Below, piece after piece: positions 31,801-43,571 of a DNA stretch of 64,000 nt; within the stretch, counting starts at the first letter, position 1, and every line of letters starts with the position of its first letter. A model generated the notes under the pieces. The model ran no database searches. It saw only the letters and a list, made by a program, of their open reading frames with translations, and was not told the DNA's origin. A program made the translations under genes and the position numbers. Source of the DNA: Lepisosteus oculatus (taxonomy: Eukaryota > Chordata > Actinopteri > Semionotiformes > Lepisosteidae); contig NC_090704.1 of assembly GCF_040954835.1 (NCBI RefSeq), positions 14,844,001 to 14,908,000 on the forward strand. Direction: 5' to 3'.

Positions 31801-33916
31801 ACAGACCAGCCCTGAACTATGTTTAACAGTATTTTGTTTGAGACAAAGCTCTTAAGGAGTACAAAACACATATTCAGTATATGGGGCCACAACAAGAGTA
31901 GCTTTGAGGCATGCCAGCGCAGAACTTAAGCACACAGTTTTACATCCTGCCCTGTTTCTTGCAGTCCTTCTCATTGGTCCATTCCGTTTTGGGAATGGAT
32001 CTTTCATTCACAAATTTCAAGTGAAGAGGTCCGTTAGCCTTAACTTTACAAGCAGTTGCACGCATTGCTGTTGTTTCCAATTTCGAAGGGTTGTAATTGA
32101 GATGCGGGAGCACCTCCATTGTCATGTGGCATCTTCTCTTTTAAAGCGAAGAAAAGAAATGTGCTCTCACGCAGCAGAGGGATCGGAACACGCTGCTTCA
32201 TGTTTGTTCCTTCCCAGCCCATGATGTCTTTCTGTTCACTGTAATGCACATCACAGTTGTGGACTGCAGCACCAACAACACTATCTACACCAGAAACGTC
32301 AGTGTTGAAAACCAAGGTCAGTGCACATGCTGAGGAACTGAAATCCTGAGCTGCAGTTAATTGCAGGGTGATCTGTTGAACTCCGTATGGAACAAAAGAA
32401 ATAGGACAGCAATAGGAGAAATGTAATTCATGTACTCCTTAAGGGCAAAATGTAGAAAATTTTAACGGAGGATGAACTTTGGCTTTTATTTCAATACGAA
32501 ACTGAAGTGAAGAACGTATTTCGCTTTGCAATAATATTTGATTAGGGTGAGACTCTGATTCTGTGACTCTGTTAGGATATGATGGAAGTCATCTAGAGCG
32601 GAAATGTCATTCAACAACTGAGAGTAAGAAACTCTAAATGCTGAATACCTTTTTTTCTGCTATTACTGTTTACTCATGAAGTTCCTTTATGGCTATGAAG
32701 CAGGTAACATGACTTGGTTCACAGTTTTCCTCCTATTTTCCTCTTTTTTTCAGTTCTACCTGATCCTCCTGCGAATGTCTCACTTGTCCAGAATGGGAAA
32801 CCACTGCAGCTCAGGGTGTCATGGAACGCCCCTGCAGCTCAATACAGAAAAATGCTGTATGAGATCAAATATGCTCCTGCCAACTTACAGCAACAAACTA
32901 GAAGGGTAACAGAAAGCATTTGTTTTGTATATTCCTTTTCATAAGGTCTATTGAAGCTAGATGAAATATCATTCAGCTCTTACTTATTATATTGTACCCT
33001 AAAAAGTATGATACACTTATAGCAAGACTAATTGTATGATAATACAAAGTACCCAAGGTCGAGCTAATGATTCATTGCTCTCAAATGGTACAGTAAATCT
33101 TAATGGTACATTAAATCTTTAACATACTAATGAAACACTGTCAGCATCAAGATAAATTTCCACATCACCAATCATGTAACAAAAGTAAAGAAAAGCTAGA
33201 CCTAAAAAGATGGTTGAAGTGAGCTTTGGATGATTATGCCAGAGGTCTTTTAGGTCTAACAGCTTTAAGGTGCATCCCGACAAAATCCCATCTGGGATCT
33301 GCAGTACATAAAAGAGTTCCTTTCCAGAGATTTAATCTCTAAATGTTTCATTTGAAATGAATGCATGGTGGTTGCCTCTGCCTCTACGACCCCCAACACA
33401 TTCAGAAATCAATGACCAGTGAAGTCCTAGCAGACAGCTCCAGACTGAAGGCAGCTAGGATGGGATTATTTGCTTTCATTGACATTCTTTCCTAGGTGGG
33501 ACAATGTACCAGCATGGAGAATGAGACTTTCCTCACCTAAATGCCAGATGTCACATAAGAATCAACACCATGCCTAAATTACTCATTTTACCTGCTGAAA
33601 CACTCTGCATTTATTTACAGCTCCTTGGTTAGTGTTGGCATGTCACATTGCTTTGTGTCTGTATTTTCAAGGTAAATGTTTCAAAGTCCAGAGCTTACAA
33701 TCTGGTGGGCCTGATCCCAGGCGAAATCTACAGCGCCCAGGTTCGTGCTAAACGTCATGACGACTACAACAGCGGAGTCTTCTGGAGTGAGTGGTCTTGG
33801 CCTGTCAGTGCAGTGGTTCCTCAGCATCCAGGTAGGGAAATCCTAGCATAAAGTTCAGAATTTCAGCTGACAGCCATTAACATTCCTTTATCCTTTGTTT
33901 TATTTAATAACAATAA

Positions 33917-33947
<31 letters not shown>

Positions 33948-36900
33948 AATAACAATACAAATAAACTTTATTTTATATAGCACCTTTAAAGGTGGCTTCT
34001 CAAAGCGCTTTACAGGATGACAATAACAATAAAGAAGAATACAATAATAAATAAGAAGATTATACAAGATAAAACACAATTACAATATATAGAGGAGACC
34101 GTGGATGGTGGTACTTAGAAGAGCAGAGGGGTGAAGAATGGAACCAGTTAAGTAAAGGCTTTTCTGAAGAAGAGGGTTTTGAGTCTGGATTTGAAGGAGT
34201 TTAGAGAAGGTGACTTTCTGATATCCTTGGGCAGAGAGTTCCAGAGCTTGGGGGCATAAGGCCCTGTCACCCATACATTATAGACGGGCTTGGGGGACAG
34301 TAAGGAAAGCAGAATTAGAAGAGTGAAGGTTGCGAGGTGGGGAGTAGGGCGATAATAGTTCAGACAGGTACTGAGGTGCCAAGCCATGCAGAGCCTTATA
34401 GGTGAGCATGAGGATTTTAAAGTCTACACGAAATTTGACCGGAAGCCAGAGCAAGGACTCCAGGATAGGAGTAATGTGAACACTTGCACTAGACCTGGTC
34501 AGGATTCTGGCTGCTGAATTTTGGACATACTGCAGTTTGTTCAGAGTAGATTTAGATACCCTGGCGAGTAGAGCATTACAGTAGTCAATTTTAGTTTCTA
34601 ATTAGTTTTAATAAACAATGAATACATTTCTAATAAGAAAGCAGCCATATCACCTACACCACTACACACACATGTAAGCCGAATTTGTACTGTCCCCTTG
34701 ATAGCCCAGTAAAACTGTACCGGTCGTAATAATATTTAATATTTATTAATTAACCATACTATTTTTAACCATACTATTTCTGCACTGTTCCAAGAATTAC
34801 CTGCACTGTTTTTGTCCTGTTATATTTGCTCTGCGGAATTATGCACAGTTTTGATTACTTGATTACATGTTATTTATGTTATTACATGTTACTGTTATTG
34901 CTATTGTGTTACTGTCTATTGTCTTATCTTGTGTCCTATTTATATAATGCACCTGAGTGACTAACGAGAAACACTTTTCATACTATGCACCTGTGTAAGT
35001 TTAATGACAATAAAGTTGAATTGAATTGAATATCACCCTGCAATTCACAACTGGCAACCTAGTGAAGCTAAGCAGGAGTGAGCCTGGTCAGTACCTGGAT
35101 GAGAGACCTCCTGGGAAAGCTAAGGTTGCTGCTGGAAATGGTGCTAGTTGGGCCAGTAGGAGGCACTAAGCCTGTGGTCTGTGTGGGTCCTAATGCCCCA
35201 GTATAGTGACGAGGACGAGGTAAAAAAGCGCTGTTCTTCAGTGATATAAAACTCAGGTCCTGACTATCTCTGGTCATTAAAAATCCCAGGGTGTCTCTTG
35301 AAAAGAGTAGGGGTGTTTCACTGTTGTCCTGGCCAAATTTCCCCTTGGCCTATACCAATCATGGCCTCCTAATAATTCCTGTCTATGAATTGGCTCCATC
35401 ACTCTGTTTTCCTCCCCACTGACAGCTGATATGTGGTGAGAGTACTGTGTGCACTATGGCAGCCATACACATTGGTAGTGACGGAGGGGAGGCCCCATTA
35501 GCTGTAAAGTGCTTTGAGTGGAGTGTCCAGGAATTAGTAATTATTATAAGAGATGGTTAATGCATTTGAGCGAACCAATTATCAAAATTCTGGCAGAAGT
35601 AACAGACTGTCAGACATGAACACTCTGTTGAACAGTACACCTCATACAAGACTGCCATTGCCACAGAGATCCCAGTACAGATTCATATACACTCACACAC
35701 AGAACCTCATGACACAGACCACAAAGGGTAGCAGGAAAGGCATGTACTGAACACACATTGAGACAGCAGGGTTGAGAACAAACACAGGTCAACCCTGTAC
35801 AAAAAATCTAGGTTCACACAGTTCCTTGGGTGCTCGTAGTTGAGGTGAAGAAAAAGTTACAAAGCGAATCAATAGTCCTGAGGTATGGCCAGTGGCCCGA
35901 GAGGAGATCAGATCAGGATTTTGGGGGGGGTGGGAGTGGTGGTCCTGAGCCCACTCTTTTGAAAAAAGAGGTAATGATTACTGTATATGTCCATCCATCC
36001 ATTTTCTAACAGCTTTAATAATAAGAATTACTTACACTTATATAGCGCTTTTCTGGACACTCCAGTCAAAGAGCTTTACAGATAATGTGGACTCCCCTCC
36101 ACCACCACCAATGTGCAGCCCCACCTGGATGATGCGATGACAGCCATCGTGCACCAGAATGTTCACCACACATCAGCTATTAGTGCGGAGGAGAACAGAG
36201 TATTGATGCCAGTTCATAGATGGAGATTATTAGGAGGACATGATTAGTAAGGGCTAATGGGAAATTTGATCAGGACGCCAGGGTTACACCCCTACTCTTT
36301 TCGATAGTAAAGCCCTGGGATTTTTAATGACCACAGAGAGTCAGGACCTCAGTTTTACGTCTCATCTGAAGGATGGCGCCTTTTTTTACAGTATTGTGTC
36401 CCCGTCACTATACTGGGGCATTAGGACCCACAAGACCGCAGGGTGAGCGCCCCATGCTGGCCCCACTAACACATCTTCCAGTAGCAACCTTAGTTTTTCC
36501 GAGAAGCTCTCATCGAGGTACTGGCCAGGCTCACACCTGCTTAGCTTCAGTGGGTTGCCAGTTGTGAGTTTCTGGGTGATATGGCCAGTGCAACCATTAT
36601 CCAGTGCAGAGTCACAGGGCTATTCAATGGGTACAAGGCGGGATACACCTGGATGGGATGCCAGTCTTTTGCAGGGCACACACAGAGAAACAGGAATACT
36701 CATTAACACAGGGACCAGTTTTCCAAGCCAATTAACCTACCAAACATGGAATCGTGGGGCGAACATCCAAATTCCATGCAGGTAGCACCGCAAGAAATGC
36801 TAACCCCTGTGCCACAGAAAGTTTCAGAAGGAGCACACATCTATTTATTAATGGGATCATTTTGGACCAGTGATTTGAGTACCACCCAGAGCCCATAGCT

Positions 36901-39900
36901 GTGCCATCATTAATAATTAATCACAAGCTGTATGCACTGAGCCAGGGTCAAATGGATCCTATTTCTCCTGAGAAAGTACACACATTGCCATTCCTGACTT
37001 CTAGGCAGTGTACCTTAAGAAATGGAGATGAAGCTTCCTTTGAAGTTTCAATGTGTTTTTCTTGACAGATGACATCAACCTGCAGTGCCACAGCCATGAT
37101 CTCAGGAACATCAGATGCCAGTGGAGAGACAAAGAGGCAACGAGAGACACTCAGTTCACTCTTTATTACAAACAAAGTAAATGGTAGGAGCTTCATGGTG
37201 CATTAGCATTTAAATATTCATCCTACGTCTTCTCCACACCATGAATGATCGATCAGTTGCTATTAGATCTTGTCTTAACCCCCAATTTGTATTTGCCCAG
37301 TAACTGGCTCCTAGTTTCTTAATGTGCGCTCAGCATTCAGTATTAACAGGGCCTCTTCCACCACCTTCTCTTTCCCAGCAAGGGCGCACATGTCCAGAAG
37401 AAGTGCGTGCAGAATGAGACGACCTCGGACGACCCCATCGCCCACTGCACCTTTCCTGGAGAAGAATCCTGTGACATCACGGTCACTCTGCAAGCCAGCT
37501 CAACGCATCACAACCGGACATTCTTTACAGAGCCTTTCAGGATGAATGGCATAGGTAAGGCATGGCAGTGATCGAAGGATATGTTATTATCAGCAGAAAT
37601 CGGGTTAGCTACAATGCATTAAAAATAGATACTGTTTTAGTGTATTAAAAATATCAAGGGCTTATTATAGAGCTCATTTCAACAGAAAATATAAAAAAGT
37701 GCTTCAATGGGATATTGGATGCTTCAACCGTTGTAGACCATTGTAAGGTGGATGCTGCACATTGGTGGTTACCTGTAAAGCGCTTTGAGTGGAGTGTCCA
37801 GAAAAGCCCTATATAAGTGTAAGCAATTATTATAATTAAACATGATGCAGATATCTAAACCAAGTTACTGATGAATGAACTGACAAAACTCTATTTGATT
37901 TGCTTAGTAGTCCACGTCTCAAAGTCTTAGAGGGCCTAGTGTCTTCTGAAATTTGTTCCAACCTAAGTTATTGAACAATTAACCTCATTATTTCCTTAGT
38001 TAGACATATTGTTCTAGGTTTTTTTCATTTAATTAAAGGTCTTGTCCCAAAAAAACACATCGGAGACTGGTTAGAAGTATTATAGAAATGTAGTTACTGA
38101 ACATATTAGAGCAACTCTTTAAGAGTCTGGGTTTCAAAAAAAAAAGAAGGTACATCAGAACATCCAGGAACTGAGGCCCCTGGTGTCACCTAAACAAGGG
38201 ATTGTGGGTGTGGAAAAGAAACAAATAATTTGTCTCACTTAAAACTGATGGATGAATTAAAACTGAATACTAGATGGGTTTATTTTGAAACCGAGAAAGT
38301 GGAGGAAACCTTGCACTGGACCTTCACAAGTTCTCCTTTTCAAGTCTTTCACGTGTTTTTGTCCCCTGATTTACTTAGTAAGGGGCTGGCAGGTAAGGCC
38401 TTTGCTGCCATGGTAACGGAGTCTCGTGCTTTTGTCATCAGTCCGCACCGACCCTCCGAGGGCCCTGACAGGGGGGATCCGGACAGGGTGGGTGTGGCTA
38501 CACTGGGAACCCCCCCTGTTACAGTTGGCCGACCAGCTGCAATACGAGGTTCACTCCTCTCTGTCGGCGGACTTGCAGAGAAAGGTAGGGCAGGGCTCCG
38601 GTGGAGGGGGAGCCCCTCAGGTTGTCATTGGTTTCAAACTTAACTTTAAACCAATCAAAGAGATATGCAATATCTCTTTCAAACAACGTATCGTACCTAT
38701 CTTCTCCCTTATCTTGCTGCAACACTGTTGCACTGACTTCTTGGTTGCTAAAATGTTGTCTGTCATTGTGTTGTTATGTTGGGAGTGTGCCATTAAACAC
38801 ATTTCCCCAATGGGATAAAATGGGGAAAAAAATCAACAGAATCTGTTAACCATCAGTCCTATAAATCAAGCTTCAACGTGAGCCAAAACTCAGCCTGAAA
38901 GAGGTAGCACTCTTTACCTTTAGCAAGTAGCACTTTGCAACTCCTATGCATCTTACTTGCTTTTTTTGTGTGATTAGAAGTGAATTACTGAAGCATTGCT
39001 AATTGCTTTCCTACGTTTTGCAGCTAATGGCCCTGGAAACCTCCAACACCAGCGCCCTGTTGGATTTGCCTGCTGGGAACACTTATGACATACGGGTCAG
39101 GGCCAGGCCCAATGGGCACAATTACAGTGGCTCCTGGAGCGACTGGTCTGAACCGCTTACTGTGGCAGTTCCCTCTCGCCTCGGTGGGTCTGCAGTTACA
39201 ATACACCTCACTTACAACCTGCTAAATTGGAAAAAAATTCCAGATCTTTCTGTTGATTACATTGATTGGTGACCTGTTTGATAAGAGTTTTTGGTTTTGT
39301 ATGCTCTATTATCCATTTTTGAACATCTGTGTACTGATAGTTTCAGTACAGTGCACTGTTGATGTTTTTATGTCTTACACATTTTCAGGATACCTACTGA
39401 TGGCATTCATCCCTTTAGTGTTGCTTTTGATAGCAGCCGTGTTAATTGCTACATGCTCAAAATGCTTAAGGTAAGTTCCCAGCTCCTTAACAGCATATGT
39501 TCTCCCCAAATTCCAGTACAGATTTCACAGCACATGGAACCAACATATTAAATTATCCATTTGTTTTTCAGTGCCCTTCTATTATATAATTTACCCCCAC
39601 TCGAAAGATTCTAAATTAAAAATGAATAACATGTTGCTTTTATGTGTTTCTCACAGTCCAAAGTTAAATAATTCTCATTGTTTCTCTGAAGAAAGATCAA
39701 ACTGCTGCTTTGGCCACCAGTTCCAAACCTTGACAAAGTGCTGGAAAGTTTCCTGATGGAGATCAACAAGCAGTTGGTAAGATAACAGGAAAACAAGAAA
39801 AAAAAAAGCTGCCGTCTTACATCAGACTTTTAAAGCAGTGCTCTTCATGTCCATACAGCCAAGATAAATACAGCAGACTTTAACTTTCGAGAATGAGGCC

Positions 39901-41190
39901 TAACCTGGCAAAACCAATTGCTGGACCTGTCAAATCCCAGACCAAAACCTAGACCAGGTCTGGGTATGTTGAGACTGAAACTAAGACCAAGACTGATCCT
40001 ATCAAAATCTAAATTGTATCCAAAACCAGTATATTTAATTTGAGACCCATGTTGAACAATTTAATTCTTGTAAAAATAACATCAGGAAATACCTTAAAAA
40101 AGTTATTGACCTTGACAAAGAACATAAAGCACAAACTACCATTTTAAACAAGAGCAAAAGAGTCTTTGCTTCAGACACTTTTTCTTTAGGACAGGAATAG
40201 ACATCACTACGTTCTGAGTTTTTTAACATATTACAGGAAATGTATTTTGTGACAGAGGCAAGGGCTTTTAGAATACACCCTTACACGGGATAGCAGTGCG
40301 AAACCTTATGATATACACTCAGCAGGTTATGTCTGGGTGCCAATTTAATAAAAACAAAACTATCTGGGTAGAAATGTGGATTGAGGTAACACAGAGCTGT
40401 CATGAATAAGACCCTAGTGTCTTGTGCTGAGCACTACCAAGTCCAGACCTGCTGAAATCAAGTAGGGAAAAAGCCAAAGCAATTGTTTGAAAGCACAATT
40501 CGGAATTTTATAACCAGAAAATGCCCTAGCACCTTGACTTTTAACCATTGGAAGCATACAAATAAAATTTCAACTGAACTAATAAGCAAGTTTGTATTAC
40601 CTAAGCAAGCGCACAGGATGTTAGTTTTTAAAGCTTCATAAAGACTTGAGAGTTCAAGCTAAATCTTTTTAATTGTGTTACAGCCACCGCAGTCATTTAA
40701 CGACAAACTCTGCGATGATGAGATCACTTCGTCCCCTGTGGAGATAGTGTCCGAAAAAGAATTGCAGGATTGCATAAAACTGCGAGGGGATCAACCTTCT
40801 CCTCCCTTCATTGCTCTTGGACATGGCCTGGGGTCTCCATCAGAGGGGAAACCTCAGGCAGACTACATTGACCACCTAGACACCACTGAAGACTATGTAG
40901 TCCTCGACACAGAGAACTTCATACGATGTCTCCAAGGCAACGAGTATGTGTATGAGGAAGAGAAGTTGCTGGGCACCTGCTTCACCCGCAGTAATCCCAC
41001 GCTGCAGTGTGAACCCTGCCTCTGCACCTTCCCAGGACCCCCCCAGTCTTCAATCGAAATCCTCAACCACTCCTATCTCCTCCTGGCCAAGTCCCAGTCC
41101 GACATCCAGGCCGAGCTGGAGCTCTTGGAAACAGCCAACCAGTACACCAACCTGAACCCAGCAGGAGAGGTGTTGTCACAAGCCAGCTGA
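28713..41190 (+). CDS. mpl: Thrombopoietin receptor Mpl (class I cytokine receptor)
   Basis: Homodimeric receptor for thrombopoietin, signalling through JAK2/STAT in megakaryocytes, thrombocytes and stem cells. Exons: 28713-28827, 30886-31003, 32147-32316, 32754-32905, 33672-33831, 37069-37183, 37379-37554, 38442-38584, 39024-39183, 39389-39470, 39692-39776, 40684-41190. Phases agree at every junction and the sum is 1983 bases, 660 codons plus stop, compared with 635 for the human protein; mammalian MPL also has 12 exons. The order is signal peptide, two cytokine-receptor modules each ending in a WSxWS box, transmembrane helix, box 1 and tail. The duplicated module separates it from EpoR and growth hormone receptor, and its place next to tie1 supports Mpl. 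The first exon and the exon 3 acceptor (AAAG at 32143-32146) are the least certain parts. Confidence 0.94.
30886..33831 (+). other. mpl: mpl exons 2-5: first cytokine-receptor module
   Basis: Residues about 39-238. Exon 2 begins with SLLLADDQDPKCFTRTESDF, followed by TCFWEG, containing the first conserved cysteine pair. Exon 3 gives EEKKCALTQQ, LLHVCSFPAHDVFLF and ITVVDCSTNNTIYTRNVSVE. Exon 4 opens the second fibronectin-like half (LPDPPANVSLVQNGKPLQLR, then VSWNAP). Exon 5 ends with GVFWSEWSWPV, a perfect WSxWS box. Mammalian MPL has a degenerate version of this first box, so the intact form here is probably ancestral. Confidence 0.9.
33905..34605 (-). mobile_element. L2-type LINE 3' end in mpl intron 5
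   Basis: On the minus strand the coding remnant reads LQYVQNSAARILTR (about 34545-34490), then PYAPKLWNSLPKDIRKSPSL and FKSRLKTLFFRKAF (34250-34150), the usual C-terminal end of L2/CR1-group reverse transcriptases. The element's 3' end at 33905-34010 carries AAAGCGCTTTGAGA-like sequence and an AAT-rich microsatellite tail. Confidence 0.8.
34720..35027 (+). repeat. Retroelement 3'-UTR-like fragment
   Basis: Ends TGACAATAAAGTTGAATTGA with repeated TTGAA units, a tail seen on many fish LINE copies; no coding part remains. It sits directly against the SINE that begins at 35028. Confidence 0.5.
35028..35550 (+). repeat. 5S-rRNA-derived SINE in mpl intron 5
   Basis: Begins TATCACCCTGCAATTCACAA; the 5S-like head contains GTGAAGCTAAGCAGGAGTGA and CAGTACCTGGATGAGAGACC. 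The body has TAGTTGGGCCAGTAGGAGGC and CCCCAGTATAGTGACGAGG, and the tail is TGTAAAGTGCTTTGAGTGGA, GTGTCCAG, ATTATTATAA. A reverse copy lies 460 bases downstream. Confidence 0.9.
36008..36592 (-). repeat. 5S-rRNA-derived SINE, reverse copy in mpl intron 5
   Basis: Tail-to-head on the plus strand: ACTTATATAGCGCTTTTCTG, CAAAGAGCTTTACAG, then the body, ending with AGGCTCACACCTGCTTAGCT and GGGTGATATGGCC. It is the full-length partner of the plus copy at 35028-35550. Confidence 0.9.
37069..39183 (+). other. mpl: mpl exons 6-9: second cytokine-receptor module
   Basis: Residues about 238-436. Exon 6 has INLQCHSHDLRNIRCQWRDK, the first cysteine pair of the repeated module; exon 7 has KKCVQNET and DPIAHCTFPGEESCDITVTL; exon 8 starts the last fibronectin-like domain (RTDPPRALTGGIR, WVWLHWEPP); exon 9 ends SGSWSDWSEPLTV, the second WSxWS box. 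All junction phases fit. Confidence 0.92.
37745..37842 (+). repeat. 3' fragment of the 5S-derived SINE
   Basis: In mpl intron 7. Only the tail remains: CTGCACATTGGTGGTTACCT, GTAAAGCGCTTTGAGTGGAG, TGTCCAGAAAAGCCCTATAT. Confidence 0.85.
39389..41190 (+). other. mpl: mpl exons 10-12: transmembrane helix, box 1 and cytoplasmic tail
   Basis: Exon 10 encodes the membrane span (LLMAFIPLVLLLIAAVLIAT). Exon 11, entered through the AAG at 39689-39691 (an earlier AG at 39655-39656 would give a stop-containing frame), carries box 1, LLLWPPVPNLDKVL, the JAK2 docking motif. Exon 12 gives a box-2-like acidic stretch (SSPVEIVSEKEL) and tyrosines in EDYVVL, NEYVYEEE, NHSYLLL and NQYTNL. NHSYLLL matches the conserved NHSYLPL of mammalian MPL, but the fish tail runs about 35 residues further. 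Stop TGA at 41188-41190. Confidence 0.92.
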
Positions 41191-41902
41191 CTTGATCAAA
41201 AACTTGCAAAGTTCTTAACTCTGTCACAGATGCTCAGAGTATCTGCAAGTCTCATCCGGTTAACATGGGGAAACTGTTCTGAAACAACTGTATCAGCTGT
41301 TGTTTTAAACCTCTAGCCATGGTTAAATAGCTTTGGCGCTCTAAGAAGCGGATTTATTTGAGGCTTTAGGTAATCCAAAGACTCTTCCCTCAGTGATTTC
41401 TACTCCACCTTGTGGAGAGGGTAGGAGAGGTTACTACCAATGTTCTATACCAGAGCAAAGATTCAGCCACTGTTACCATCAGGATTGCCCTTATCCTAAT
41501 AGAAATGACATGAGTAACATGGTTTGAAGAACACAGCAGTTAACAGATGCACCAGATGTCAAATTAAGATGCTATTGGTCATGGGACGGCCTGAAAGTTT
41601 AGGCACAAGCTACTCTATGATACCATTCTAGCAACATGTGCACTCCTAGAACTTCAGCAGAACTGAAGGGTTTTTAATATGTGGACTTTACACAACAGGT
41701 CAAATGTTTTTTATGTAAAAACAATGGTTATAGTTTTAGAGTTTATACTATTGTTATTTTTTAGCTATTATTTTCCTTCCCTGTTTATATGGGTATCACA
41801 CTGTAAAAAGTCTGAGCTGCAACAGGTGTAAGGGGAAAACAAATCAAATATTTTTTTATTCCTTGGATACTGCCAAATATGTAAAATGTCAAATACCTTT
41901 TA

Positions 41903-41908
41903 AATAAA
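41903..41908 (+). terminator. Candidate mpl polyadenylation signal
   Basis: AATAAA about 710 bases after the mpl stop codon; the intervening sequence has no long open frame. A shorter 3' end using a variant hexamer is possible. Confidence 0.4.
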
Positions 41909-42192
41909 CTATATATAAAATGTAATGACAACAAAAGCATTCCTAAGTACTTGATAAAACAGCAAAATATTACATTAAAAATACTCAACATAAAATGTCA
42001 CACACACTTGAAAGTAAACGATTTTGCCTCAGACTACTGTTTAAAATCTGCACAAATCATACATGATCTGAAACGAAAATGAACCAGCTCAAATTCACTA
42101 CAAGATTGGTGCAAAAGGCATCAATAGGAAATCTATAGGAATGATCTGAATTAGGGGAGGCACATAACACTGAGTTACCTCGCATAATGAGG

Positions 42193-42651
42193 TGCTGTTT
42201 AGGCCTTTATTCAAACTTTACCTCTCATACACACACAAATTGCTCTCACATACACACAAAATGCTCTCACTCTCCATTTTACCTCTCACATTCATATAAA
42301 ATGCTCTCACACTCTCCATTTTACCTCTCGCATACCCACAAAATGCTCTCACATATACAGAAAATGCTCTCACATTCACAGGTTTTACGTCGCACATACA
42401 CGTAAAACACCTTCACAACATGAACGTGAGGGACAAAACAGAAATTAACCTCAACTGCAACGAGCACTAAACCAAACTGTAGCTTTAATTAATAACATCT
42501 TAGCCACACGAGAAGCAATAGCTTTATTGTCATATGAGAGCATTTTATATGAATGTGAGAGGTAAAATGGAGAGTGAGAGCATTTTGTGTGTATGCGAGA
42601 GCAATTTGTGTGTGTATGAGAGGTAAAGTTTGAATAATGGCCTAAACAGCA
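42193..42651. mobile_element. Foldback element with 117-bp near-identical inverted arms
   Basis: The left arm (42193-42309) and right arm (42535-42651) are reverse complements over 117 bases with two mismatches that I can see. They begin TGCTGTTTAGGCC and contain short internal repeats of the type TACACACAAAATGCTCTCAC. The 225-base centre continues the same CTCTCACAT-type repeats for about 100 bases, then unrelated sequence. No coding capacity is seen, so it is a non-autonomous foldback or MITE-type element. A clear target duplication was not identified. Confidence 0.8.
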
Positions 42652-43571
42652 TTTTGCATGTATTTGTATGCAGACGATCAAACTTAACCATCATAGTGTT
42701 CCCTTTTGGAACTGTACATAGTATGCATATACAAGTCCACCTTGAAGAAGGTAATATCCAATATCTTTATTACACATGACAAATCTAAAAAGTTGAAGTT
42801 AAAGTTAATCATACACACCCTTCAACAATAATCTTGTTCTTGCTTAGTTAAACAACATAAGGTCATAAGGTCATAAGGCCAAATACAAGAAACTGCAATC
42901 CAAGGTTGCTTACAATCTTTATTTTCTACCAGCAACTTTAAATCCAGTAAGCTAATGGGTCAAAGTGATGATTTAAAACGATCACCTGATCAAAAACAGA
43001 ATTCTAAATGCGATTGAAGATTTCATTTCATGCGACTTAAAAGAGAGGGTGTAGAACTAATAGTAGAATAGGTGAAAGCCCTCTTGTAAGCCAAGATGAT
43101 ATGGGATTCCACTGAGGTAGTTTTCCACAGCCAACCACTAAAAGGACACACACCACAATGCAGAATCTCTAAAAGCATTCTAAGCTCAGCTCTGTTGGAA
43201 TGACATGCTCCTGCGAAGCAGAGCCCACAAGAATACACATAACTGTCCTCAATTTAGCCCTGTTCTTCACGAATGGCACAGGTTGTAAACACCAAAAATA
43301 AACACGACGGTTCTTCCACGTTTATACCGCAGGAGCACAGAGCCTGAATACTGGCCACAGCTGCCTATAAATGTTCAGTTCATGGAAGACAAATATAAAT
43401 GATGACAAAGAAAATTAAAAGTGCTTTGAAATGTTCATCAATGGGTGTAATATGCAGCCAGTAGCAGTTTTTCTGGTCTAGGATGGACTCTCTTTTCTTT
43501 CAAATGGTGCCAGTACTGGCTGTGCTTGGGGAGGTTTTTCCTCCCAGTGTCGCACCAGCGCCCCCTGGTGG
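42652..43571. other. Intergenic stretch between the mpl and orc1 3' ends
   Basis: No gene or known repeat recognised. Because orc1 is on the minus strand, its 3' UTR must lie in the upper part of this stretch; TTTATT (AATAAA on the minus strand) occurs at 42918-42923 and could serve it. Confidence 0.4.

Noticed and set aside
39657-39691. Earlier acceptor for mpl exon 11 (cacag before TCCAAAG)
   Set aside because: It would give a frame ending in a stop within about 30 codons and lose box 1. The AAG at 39689-39691 gives LLLWPPVPNLDKVL and matches the phase.
40946-41155. Ser/Pro-rich open frame in the mpl last exon
   Set aside because: It is a shifted-frame shadow of mpl exon 12, whose own frame is conserved and ends at the expected stop.
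42187-42405. CRISPR-like array of short repeats (TACACACAAAATGCTCTCAC)
   Set aside because: Units are irregular, have no unique spacers, belong to a foldback element, and the window is a vertebrate genome.
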